Part shown: positions 1 through 4,436 of the stretch, one piece after another | Layout of the letters: each line of letters starts with the position of its first letter | Position numbering within the stretch: the stretch's first letter is position 1 | Origin: a bacterium | Lineage (GTDB): Bacteria; Patescibacteriota; Minisyncoccia; Phycocordibacterales; JAKEFN01 | Direction of reading: 5' to 3' | Assembly (NCBI GenBank): GCA_022616085.1 | Contig: JAKEFN010000041.1 | Span: 1 to 5,632 of the forward strand | Length of the DNA stretch: 5,632 bases | Program-made: the position numbers and the translations under genes | Notes under the pieces: generated by a model | Told to the model about the DNA's origin: nothing | Databases searched by the model: none | What the model saw: the letters and a program-made list of their open reading frames with translations, nothing else

Positions 1-59
1 AGACTCAAAATATCAACAATATTCTTCGCTTTCCTCGCCGCATTTTCGCCTCGCACCAT
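1..59 (-). CDS. Start of an unidentified gene, cut by the left window edge
   Basis: An ATG at 57-59 on the minus strand opens a frame with no stop up to the window edge, giving 19 complete codons that begin MVRGENAARKAKNIVDILS. The other two minus-strand frames contain stops here, and an in-frame TAG lies three codons upstream of the ATG. The only ribosome-binding hint is a weak GAG five bases before the ATG. It follows the small membrane-protein gene by 40 bp on the same strand, so it is probably the next gene of the polysaccharide cluster. Nineteen residues, rich in charged residues and alanine, are too few to assign a family. Confidence 0.4.
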   Translation of the reverse strand, partial: MVRGENAARKAKNIVDILS

Positions 60-99
60 GAATTCTCGCTACGTCAATAGTTTTTTCACAAGCTCTAGA

Positions 100-441
100 C
101 TAAAAATTTTCAATAAACGCTTTGACATATGTCGCATTGTCTTCATAGTTGTTTTCGCGGACGCTTGTTTCTATGGCGATTCCAAAAAAATATACGACCG
201 TGCCAAAAACCATAATAATGATAAATTCAGACACGACGGAAAAAAAAGCGGTATACCGTTCCCGATTTTTTTTCCGTTCCATATATGTTTTGGGTTTTTG
301 TGGGACGCCGGCATGCAATTTTTTGATTTTTCTCGCAATCCGCCGAACGAACAAAACGAGCGGCGTGAGCGCTTTTGCAAGAAGGATAATTCCCAGATGA
401 ATGATGACCGAAAGTCCCGAAAATGGCGTTAAGTTGTTCAT
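100..441 (-). CDS. Small two-helix membrane protein next to the glycosyltransferase
   Basis: This encodes 113 residues of unrecognised family. Two hydrophobic segments are visible, at about residues 8-32 and 66-91. A strongly basic stretch (residues 33-63, many Arg and Lys) separates them, and a short acidic, Asn-rich tail follows (95-104). By the positive-inside rule the basic loop should face the cytoplasm, with both ends outside. The start lies only 6 bp after the glycosyltransferase stop, without a clear Shine-Dalgarno sequence, so translational coupling is likely. In known processive synthases such as PgaC, a small two-helix partner (PgaD) is encoded beside the catalytic subunit. Size, topology and position fit such an accessory role, but I see no sequence motif that proves it. 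The membrane prediction is fairly safe; the role is inference. Confidence 0.75.
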   Translation of the reverse strand: MNNLTPFSGLSVIIHLGIILLAKALTPLVLFVRRIARKIKKLHAGVPQKPKTYMERKKNRERYTAFFSVVSEFIIIMVFGTVVYFFGIAIETSVRENNYEDNATYVKAFIENF

Positions 442-447
442 GGTTTT

Positions 448-1467
448 TTATTGCACATGCACCCGCTCGGGCTTAAACCAATAAAGATTTTTTCTCTTCA
501 AAAATACCTCGTGTACCATCTGCTCCAAAAAAATGTACGCGTTGATATAGACGAGCAAGAGATACGAGAAGGGAACGACAAGAAGGTCTCCGCGCCCCTC
601 TTTCTTCGCGGCAAAAATCGCAAAGAGAAGCGTAGTAAAGAGATAAGACACGAGGAAGAGAAGAATAAACCGGAGCGAAATGAAAGGAATGACGAATATG
701 AGAATGGAAAAGATGACGCCCTCCATGTAAATAAGCGAGAGTTCAAGCGCGACACTCGGTTTTTGCACCGCGAGGTCATGGTGCTTGAGAAGGCATTGCC
801 ACCCTCCGCCGAACCAGCGCCGCACTTGGTTTATATATGCCGAGAGAGTGATGGGATCCTGCGTGAACACGACGGCACGGCGGTCGTAGAAAATGCGAAG
901 TTCTTTTTTGTGAAGCCGGTACGTGAAGTCGAGGTCCTCCGTCAGGGTATCGTGCTCGAATCGGATATGCCGCAGGAAATGCTTTGTGCGGAAGGCACCC
1001 GCGGCGCCCGGGATTACAAAAATAAAATTGAGGTAGTTCTGCGCGAGTTTGTGAAGATTCTGCCCCACGGCATACTCAAAAGCCCGGCATGCCGTAAGCC
1101 AATTATGCCGCCTGCTTCGCACATAGCCCGCAACAGCCGCAACGCCAGGCTTTCTGAAATCTTCTTCGATATATTTGACGAAATTTCTGCTCAAAACCGT
1201 GTCTCCGTCTGTTGCGATGAATACGTCGCCGTTTACATGCTTGAGCCCCACCTCTTGCGCGTGGCTTTTGTTGCCGGTCGCTTTGTCGACCCTGATGACG
1301 CGGATGCGATCCCCGTAGGAAGCGAGAATGGCCGGAGAATTGTCCGTGGAGCCATCGTCAACCACAATAATCTCGTCGGGCGGACGAGTTTGATTGAGGC
1401 AGGAGTTCACGCACGCGGCGATGGAACGCTCCTCGTTGTGGCAGGGGATAAGAATGCTTATTTTCAT
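448..1467 (-). CDS. Membrane family 2 glycosyltransferase, processive-synthase type
   Basis: This inner-membrane GT-A enzyme of 339 residues should transfer sugar from a nucleotide sugar to a growing surface glycan. The N-terminus (ISILIPCHNEE) is the usual start of the fold. Visible motifs are DDGS (37-40) for nucleotide binding, DGD (87-89) as the metal-binding DxD, PGAAGAFR (153-160) near the acceptor site, TED (176-178) with the catalytic base, and QVRRW (214-218), the Q/RxxRW motif of processive synthases such as PgaC, NodC and hyaluronan synthase. Three hydrophobic segments follow (about 243-265, 266-288 and 295-318); the N-terminal membrane helices of PgaC are absent. I chose the ATG at 1467 because the fold begins directly there. 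An in-frame ATG at 1500 would add 11 residues, but it lies in the loop of a terminator-like hairpin. Neither start has a good Shine-Dalgarno sequence. The sugar substrate cannot be read from the sequence. Confidence 0.94.
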   Translation of the reverse strand: MKISILIPCHNEERSIAACVNSCLNQTRPPDEIIVVDDGSTDNSPAILASYGDRIRVIRVDKATGNKSHAQEVGLKHVNGDVFIATDGDTVLSRNFVKYIEEDFRKPGVAAVAGYVRSRRHNWLTACRAFEYAVGQNLHKLAQNYLNFIFVIPGAAGAFRTKHFLRHIRFEHDTLTEDLDFTYRLHKKELRIFYDRRAVVFTQDPITLSAYINQVRRWFGGGWQCLLKHHDLAVQKPSVALELSLIYMEGVIFSILIFVIPFISLRFILLFLVSYLFTTLLFAIFAAKKEGRGDLLVVPFSYLLLVYINAYIFLEQMVHEVFLKRKNLYWFKPERVHVQ

Positions 1468-1479
1468 TGAAATAATAAC

Positions 1480-1510
1480 AAAAAAGCCCGAGATAGCCAT
1501 TGCTATCCGG
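1480..1510 (-). terminator. Terminator-like hairpin in the glycosyltransferase leader
   Basis: Read on the minus strand, CCGGATAGC (1502-1510) pairs with GCTATC (1492-1497) and CGG (1488-1490), with one bulged T and the loop AATG. Two bases later comes a run of six T (1480-1485). This is an intrinsic-terminator layout. It may end transcripts of the upstream nucleotidyltransferase gene. However, the glycosyltransferase promoter lies between that gene and the hairpin, so glycosyltransferase mRNA must read through it, as at an attenuator. The stem has only moderate GC content. Confidence 0.55.
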
Positions 1511-1534
1511 ATGATGCTTGTTTTTCATTATAAA

Positions 1535-1552
1535 ATAACCAAAATCGGTTAT
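1535..1552. repeat. Perfect 6-bp inverted repeat at the predicted transcript start
   Basis: ATAACC (1535-1540) and GGTTAT (1547-1552) are perfect inverted arms around the 6-base spacer AAAATC. A further TAAA/TTTA pairing is possible with one bulge. The repeat lies directly downstream of the -10 box at 1558-1563, so it spans the expected start of the glycosyltransferase transcript. It could be a repressor operator or a 5'-end stem that protects the mRNA. Confidence 0.5.
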
Positions 1553-1557
1553 ATTTA

Positions 1558-1586
1558 TATATATACGAAAAAAATACTATTGTCAA
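1558..1586 (-). promoter_or_regulatory. Sigma-70 type promoter of the glycosyltransferase gene
   Basis: On the minus strand a consensus -35 box TTGACA (1581-1586) is followed, 17 bases later, by TATATA (1558-1563) within an AT-rich run. Transcription should start near 1551, giving a leader of about 84 bases before the ATG at 1467. The -35 box overlaps the TGA stop of the upstream nucleotidyltransferase gene (1583-1585). The 9-mer GCTTGACAA also occurs at the promoter at 2383 on the other strand. Confidence 0.75.
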
Positions 1587-2353
1587 GCCCCGTCTTTTTT
1601 TCCGATTTTGAAGAGTTTTTCGGCTATCGCGAGATGTTCCGGCGTATTGATCCCGAATGCCTCGCGGGAGTCGGCCTCAATGGAATGAACGGGTTTTTTG
1701 TCCGCAATGGCCGCTTTTACGAGATCGGTGAGATAGTATTCTCCGGACGCGTTATTGTTCGAGAGGTTCTTGAGATTATCCCAGAGCCACGCTCCATTGA
1801 AACAGAAAATAGCCGGATTGAGTTCGGTTATAGCGCGCTCTTCGGGGGTCGCGTCTTTTTTTTCCACAATAGCGGAAATCGATCCGCCGCTGTCGCGGAT
1901 GATGCGCCCGAAATCATCGAATGACGCGCGCCAATCGTTGAAATCGGGCACTTTTACCGTCATCATGGTGATCGGAGCTCGGCTCTCCGTATGCGCGCGG
2001 CGGAGGGTTTTTATCGTTTCCTCCCGAATAAGAGGCATGTCGCCGTAGAGAACCATAATGTCATCCGCTTTTTCTCCAAGAGTTTCTTTTGCGCACAAAA
2101 CCGCATGGCCGGTGCCAAGCTGTTTTTCCTGCATGGAGAATAGGGCGCGATCACCCACGGCATCCATGACCATGTTCGCCCGATGCCCCACAACGATAGT
2201 AGGGAGGGTGTCGATTCCTGATTTTTCCACCGCGCGGAGAAGGTGCGCGATAAAAGGTTCTCCCCGAAAAAGCGTCATTGCTTTGGGAATATCCGCCTGC
2301 ATCCGCGTTCCTTTTCCGGCCGCGAGGATAACTATTTTCGTCCGTGAATTCAT
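1583..2353 (-). CDS. Sugar nucleotidyltransferase, GlmU N-terminal type
   Basis: This cytoplasmic enzyme of 256 residues should make a UDP-sugar from a sugar 1-phosphate and UTP, most likely UDP-N-acetylglucosamine. Motifs of GlmU uridylyltransferase domains appear in order: LAAGKGTRM (10-18), the phosphate-binding loop; PK (23-24); QLGTGHAV (78-85), for uracil recognition; YGDMPL (103-108), whose Asp105 should bind magnesium; IVEKKDA (162-168); NPAIFCFNG (179-187); GEYYLTD (204-210); and GINTPEHL (234-241). Full GlmU has about 450 residues with a C-terminal left-handed beta-helix acetyltransferase. Here the protein ends right after the nucleotidyltransferase domain, so acetylation of glucosamine 1-phosphate must be done elsewhere or not at all. 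An in-frame TAA eight codons upstream and the lack of another nearby start fix the ATG at 2353. It precedes the glycosyltransferase and may supply its donor. The exact sugar is inference. Confidence 0.92.
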   Translation of the reverse strand: MNSRTKIVILAAGKGTRMQADIPKAMTLFRGEPFIAHLLRAVEKSGIDTLPTIVVGHRANMVMDAVGDRALFSMQEKQLGTGHAVLCAKETLGEKADDIMVLYGDMPLIREETIKTLRRAHTESRAPITMMTVKVPDFNDWRASFDDFGRIIRDSGGSISAIVEKKDATPEERAITELNPAIFCFNGAWLWDNLKNLSNNNASGEYYLTDLVKAAIADKKPVHSIEADSREAFGINTPEHLAIAEKLFKIGKKDGA

Positions 2354-2357
2354 TGAA

Positions 2358-2363
2358 AGTATA
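2358..2363 (-). promoter_or_regulatory. Possible -10 box giving a leaderless nucleotidyltransferase mRNA
   Basis: On the minus strand TATACT ends four bases before the ATG at 2353, so transcription would begin at or next to the start codon. No Shine-Dalgarno sequence is visible, which fits a leaderless mRNA. The nearest -35-like hexamer, TTGTCA (2384-2389), is 20 bases away, longer than usual, so the promoter is only tentative. Confidence 0.4.
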
Positions 2364-2382
2364 TTGCCATAAATTAATTAGC

Positions 2383-2410
2383 TTGACAAGGGCTTCTTGG
2401 TGACTATAAT
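2383..2410 (+). promoter_or_regulatory. Consensus sigma-70 promoter of the 89-residue protein gene
   Basis: TTGACA (2383-2388) and TATAAT (2405-2410) are both perfect consensus boxes, separated by 16 bases. Transcription should start near 2417, giving a leader of about 25 bases. The pattern predicts strong expression unless a repressor intervenes. The -35 box sits in the small palindrome CTTGACAAG, which also faces the divergent gene. Confidence 0.85.
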
Positions 2411-2426
2411 ATAAATTCACATCAAT

Positions 2427-2434
2427 GAGAGGAG
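2427..2434 (+). promoter_or_regulatory. Strong ribosome binding site of the 89-residue protein
   Basis: GAGAGGAG lies seven bases before the ATG at 2442. It is the only clear Shine-Dalgarno sequence directly upstream of a first in-frame start codon in this window, and it settles the start of a gene that could not be called by homology. Confidence 0.8.
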
Positions 2435-2441
2435 ATAAAAA

Positions 2442-2711
2442 ATGGCAGACGGCCCATTAAAAGAGTTCAAAAACAAAAACACAACGAGAGAAATCTTGTG
2501 TCTCTGTGATAGGTCCGTCGACGTTACCGCCCACGATTATGTGGCGGTAATGGACGGAGAAGAAAGGTTTCTTACCGTCATGGAAGATGGCCGCTTGGCC
2601 TGGAAACGACCGAACGGGAGTATCTCCGGCGGCTTCTTCCATACAGAAGAAGCCGCCTTCAGAGCGCTCGATAAAAAAATAAAAATCCACGAGCGAGTAA
2701 AAAAGAGTTAA
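2442..2711 (+). CDS. Unrecognised 89-residue protein, strongly expressed
   Basis: I do not recognise this protein. It has no signal peptide or membrane segment and should be cytoplasmic. The N-terminus (1-18) is charged, with several Lys. A CLC pair (20-22) is too little for a metal site. Residues 32-66 alternate hydrophobic and polar residues with turns at DGE, EDGR and PNGS, suggesting a small antiparallel beta-sheet. Residues 68-86 are rich in Ala, Glu and Lys and look like a final helix, followed by a basic end. The gene is real on context: perfect promoter boxes, a strong ribosome binding site and an intrinsic terminator 11 bp after its stop make a one-gene transcription unit. Codons 63-72 form a perfect inverted repeat. 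The function is unknown. Confidence 0.8.
   Translation: MADGPLKEFKNKNTTREILCLCDRSVDVTAHDYVAVMDGEERFLTVMEDGRLAWKRPNGSISGGFFHTEEAAFRALDKKIKIHERVKKS
2628..2657. repeat. Perfect 12-bp inverted repeat inside the 89-residue protein gene
   Basis: GGCGGCTTCTTC (2628-2639) and GAAGAAGCCGCC (2646-2657) are perfect inverted arms around the loop CATACA. The arms match codons 63-66 (Gly Gly Phe Phe) and 69-72 (Glu Glu Ala Ala) exactly. In the mRNA this should be a very stable stem. No T-run follows, so it is not an intrinsic terminator. Confidence 0.9.
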
Positions 2712-2722
2712 TAATGTTCATT

Positions 2723-2746
2723 TCCCGCCGCCTGGCGGGATTTTTT
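2723..2746 (+). terminator. Intrinsic terminator after the 89-residue protein gene
   Basis: TCCCGCC (2723-2729) pairs perfectly with GGCGGGA (2734-2740) around the loop GCCT, followed at once by six T (2741-2746). It is a textbook rho-independent terminator, 11 bp after the stop codon, and separates this unit from the promoter that follows. Confidence 0.92.
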
Positions 2747-2747
2747 G

Positions 2748-2756
2748 TGGTATAAT
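2748..2756 (+). promoter_or_regulatory. Extended -10 promoter of the cupredoxin-repeat gene
   Basis: TGGTATAAT is a perfect -10 box (2751-2756) with the TGn extension, which can act without a -35 box. No -35 match is seen: that position falls inside the terminator stem upstream. Seven bases separate the box from the ATG at 2764, so transcription should start at or just before that ATG. Confidence 0.75.
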
Positions 2757-2763
2757 CGAAGCT

Positions 2764-4269
2764 ATGCGGAGGATTTTTTTTATGTTTGTTTTTATCGGCG
2801 TATTTTTTTGCGCGCCCTTCTTTTCTCTCGCGCACGAAGCGGATGACGAGGAAGAGTTGTTCACGATTCGCATGACCGAAGAAGGTTTTGAACCGAGGGA
2901 TGTTACCATCCCCCATGGCGGCACGGTTGTGTTCAAAAACGAGGATTCAGGGGGCCGGTGGCCCGCATCCAATATCCATCCGACCCACGGCGCGTATCCG
3001 GGTTCCGGCATAGAGAAATGCGACACGGAAGACGAGGAAGGAATTTTTGACGCATGCCGGGTGATAGCTCCCGGAGAAGCGTTTCTTTTCGTCTTTGAGG
3101 AGGCGGGGGAGTGGCGCTATCACGATCATATTCAGCCGAACAAAACAGGCATTATTCGCGTTAAAAGCGATCAGGGAATTTTCGTCCGCGCATTTGAATT
3201 TGTGAGAGAACGTCTCGCGTTCGCATGGGGATCGATTCTCTCCATTTTCGGCAAAAATATTCCCGGAGAGAGCTACGCATATGATGACTCGATTGAAAAA
3301 AATTCGCGGGAAATTTTTTCCGAAAAAGAAGCCCTCTACTCATACACAAAAAAGTTTGGCGTCCGAGAGGCGTTGGAACGCCTCGCTTCACTTGAGCAAG
3401 AATTGGGGGACTGTCACAACAGCGCTCATTACCTTGGCCGGTTCGCGTATGAACTTTTTGACGAAAAAGCGTTTTCATCATGTTCGGTTTCGTGCCATTC
3501 GGGATGCTACCACGGAGCAATCGAAGCTTATTTCAAAAAAAACGGCACGGAGGATATTGAAAAAAAGCTGAACGTTCTCTGTCAAACAGACGACAATGAT
3601 TTCCTCAATCATCAGTGCATCCACGGCATAGGCCACGGCCTCATGGCATGGGCCGGCTATGATATTTTTTCCGCGCTTGAATCGTGCGATACGCTTCCGG
3701 AAAAGAAAGAATCCTGCTATTCCGGCGTTTTTATGGAGAACTCTGTCGGCTCTCTCGACGAGGGCGGGGAGCATTACACGCGCTATCTGGATGATTCCGA
3801 TCCCCATTATCCGTGCAACGCTCTCGAAGAACCGTATGGAACGCATTGTTATTTCTATCAAACCCTCCAAATGTATCGGGTTCTCGGTAATTTTGGGAAA
3901 GTGGCGAAGGAGTGCTCGTCGCTCGACTCTTCCTATAAGCGCAATCTCTGCTTTGAGAGCATGGGGCGCGATGTGAACAGTTTTGCCCCCGGAAATCTTA
4001 GCCGCGTCGTTTCCGATTGCATGACCGCTCCTCGGGACGAAGAAAAGGCGTGGTGCTTCATGGGCGCGGCGCAGGATCTTTTTTGGGACCCTGCGGGCGA
4101 AGACGAGGCGCGCTCTCTCTGCGGGCTTCTTTCGGGCGACTACCTTAAGCAAGCATGTTATGAAAAAATTATCGATCGGGCATTTTATCTTTTGGACGAA
4201 AAGAGTCTTGATTCTTTTTGCGGCGCCATAGGAAAGCCGTTTAACAATTTCGGCGCGTGCGTATCGTAA
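2764..4269 (+). CDS. Exported cupredoxin fused to a cysteine-paired helical repeat domain
   Basis: This encodes 501 residues. A signal peptide (1-23, cleavage probably after SLA) sends it across the membrane; there is no lipobox or C-terminal anchor. Residues 32-134 are a cupredoxin domain: EGFEPRDVTIPHGGTVVF, WPASNIHPTH (66-75), APGEAFLFVF and GEWRYHDH (115-122). The Cys and His of a type 1 copper site are replaced (Asp121, Gln124), so any copper would be bound mainly by His. C86 and C98 could form a disulfide. A linker (about 135-210) leads to eight repeats (217 to the end) of about 34 residues, each with one Cys near its start and a second 21-25 residues later in most units. The first three units are His-rich (CHNSAH, GCYHG, CIHGIGHG). 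I do not recognise the repeat family. The likely place is the periplasm or cell surface; the function is unknown. The start may instead be Met7 at 2782, which has a good ribosome binding site but loses the Arg-Arg of the signal peptide. Confidence 0.9.
   Translation: MRRIFFMFVFIGVFFCAPFFSLAHEADDEEELFTIRMTEEGFEPRDVTIPHGGTVVFKNEDSGGRWPASNIHPTHGAYPGSGIEKCDTEDEEGIFDACRVIAPGEAFLFVFEEAGEWRYHDHIQPNKTGIIRVKSDQGIFVRAFEFVRERLAFAWGSILSIFGKNIPGESYAYDDSIEKNSREIFSEKEALYSYTKKFGVREALERLASLEQELGDCHNSAHYLGRFAYELFDEKAFSSCSVSCHSGCYHGAIEAYFKKNGTEDIEKKLNVLCQTDDNDFLNHQCIHGIGHGLMAWAGYDIFSALESCDTLPEKKESCYSGVFMENSVGSLDEGGEHYTRYLDDSDPHYPCNALEEPYGTHCYFYQTLQMYRVLGNFGKVAKECSSLDSSYKRNLCFESMGRDVNSFAPGNLSRVVSDCMTAPRDEEKAWCFMGAAQDLFWDPAGEDEARSLCGLLSGDYLKQACYEKIIDRAFYLLDEKSLDSFCGAIGKPFNNFGACVS
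2768..2773 (+). promoter_or_regulatory. Ribosome binding site inside the first codons, facing Met7
   Basis: GGAGGA lies eight bases before an in-frame ATG at 2782 and overlaps the codons for Arg2, Arg3 and Ile4 of the longer reading. It argues for initiation at 2782, while signal-peptide logic argues for 2764. Confidence 0.5.
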
Positions 4270-4274
4270 TTGAG

Positions 4275-4283
4275 TTATCCACA
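4275..4283 (+). promoter_or_regulatory. Perfect DnaA box
   Basis: TTATCCACA matches the DnaA-box consensus exactly. It lies 5 bp after the cupredoxin-repeat gene. I see no second good box in this gap, so it could be a regulatory or DnaA-titrating site, or chance. Confidence 0.5.
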
Positions 4284-4292
4284 GGTCACTCT

Positions 4293-4320
4293 TTGCATCT
4301 AAAAAATTTTTTTGTATTCT
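4293..4320 (+). promoter_or_regulatory. Weak candidate promoter in the convergent gap
   Basis: TTGCAT (4293-4298) and TATTCT (4315-4320) are 16 bases apart and match the consensus only partly. The spacer contains six A followed by seven T (4301-4313), a tract expected to be bent or stiff. Transcription would start near 4327, just before the inverted repeats. Confidence 0.35.
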
Positions 4321-4326
4321 GTATGT

Positions 4327-4436
4327 ATAGATGTGTTGCTTGGCTACTCTTCAGTAGCAAGGGAGAGAGGCCAGACTTGCTACAGTCCACACAATCAAAA
4401 ATAAAATGGCGGTTACGGCCGCCGTTTTATTTTTTA
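4327..4436 (+). ncRNA. Candidate small structured RNA of about 110 bases
   Basis: The segment has a possible promoter before it and ends in a strong terminator. Inside, GAT-GTGT (4330-4336) can pair with ACAC-a-ATC (4389-4396) as a closing stem. Within that, GCTACT (4343-4348) pairs with AGTAGC (4353-4358) around CTTC, and CTT/AAG extends the stem past one bulged G. Alternatively GTAGCAAG (4354-4361) pairs perfectly with CTTGCTAC (4376-4383). The two inner stems share bases and exclude each other. It does not resemble tRNA, 5S rRNA, the SRP RNA core or another RNA I can recall. It may be only the structured 3' end of the upstream mRNA. Confidence 0.35.
4401..4435. terminator. Two-way intrinsic terminator between convergent genes
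   Basis: ATAAAATGGCGG (4401-4412) pairs with CCGCCGTTTTAT (4419-4430) around TTACGG, with one T-G wobble on the plus strand. Both sides of the GC core carry A/T runs, so each strand ends in a U-rich tail. It should stop plus-strand transcripts from 2764-4269 and minus-strand transcripts of peptide deformylase, whose TAA (4427-4429) lies inside the stem. Confidence 0.9.

Noticed and set aside
451..1470. Long plus-strand open frame of 339 codons opposite the glycosyltransferase
   Set aside because: It mirrors the glycosyltransferase almost end to end, its translation is highly charged without any recognisable motif, and the minus strand carries all the catalytic motifs. It is a by-product of codon use.
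2764..2832. Lipoprotein signal with Cys16 as the anchor
   Set aside because: The residues before Cys16 are Val-Phe-Phe, which does not fit the lipobox, and the hydrophobic stretch continues beyond the Cys to a normal SLA cleavage site.
3481..3498. Heme c site at CSVSCH
   Set aside because: The usual motif is CxxCH; here there are three residues between the Cys. The Cys also fit the repeat rhythm, so I do not call a cytochrome.
3478..4152. Minus-strand open frame of 224 codons opposite the cupredoxin-repeat gene
   Set aside because: It is Arg- and Ala-rich shadow sequence with no promoter or ribosome binding site, while the plus frame has a signal peptide, a known domain and regular repeats.
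4275..4283. Replication origin
   Set aside because: There is one DnaA box only, with no cluster, no clear unwinding element and no dnaA or dnaN gene nearby.
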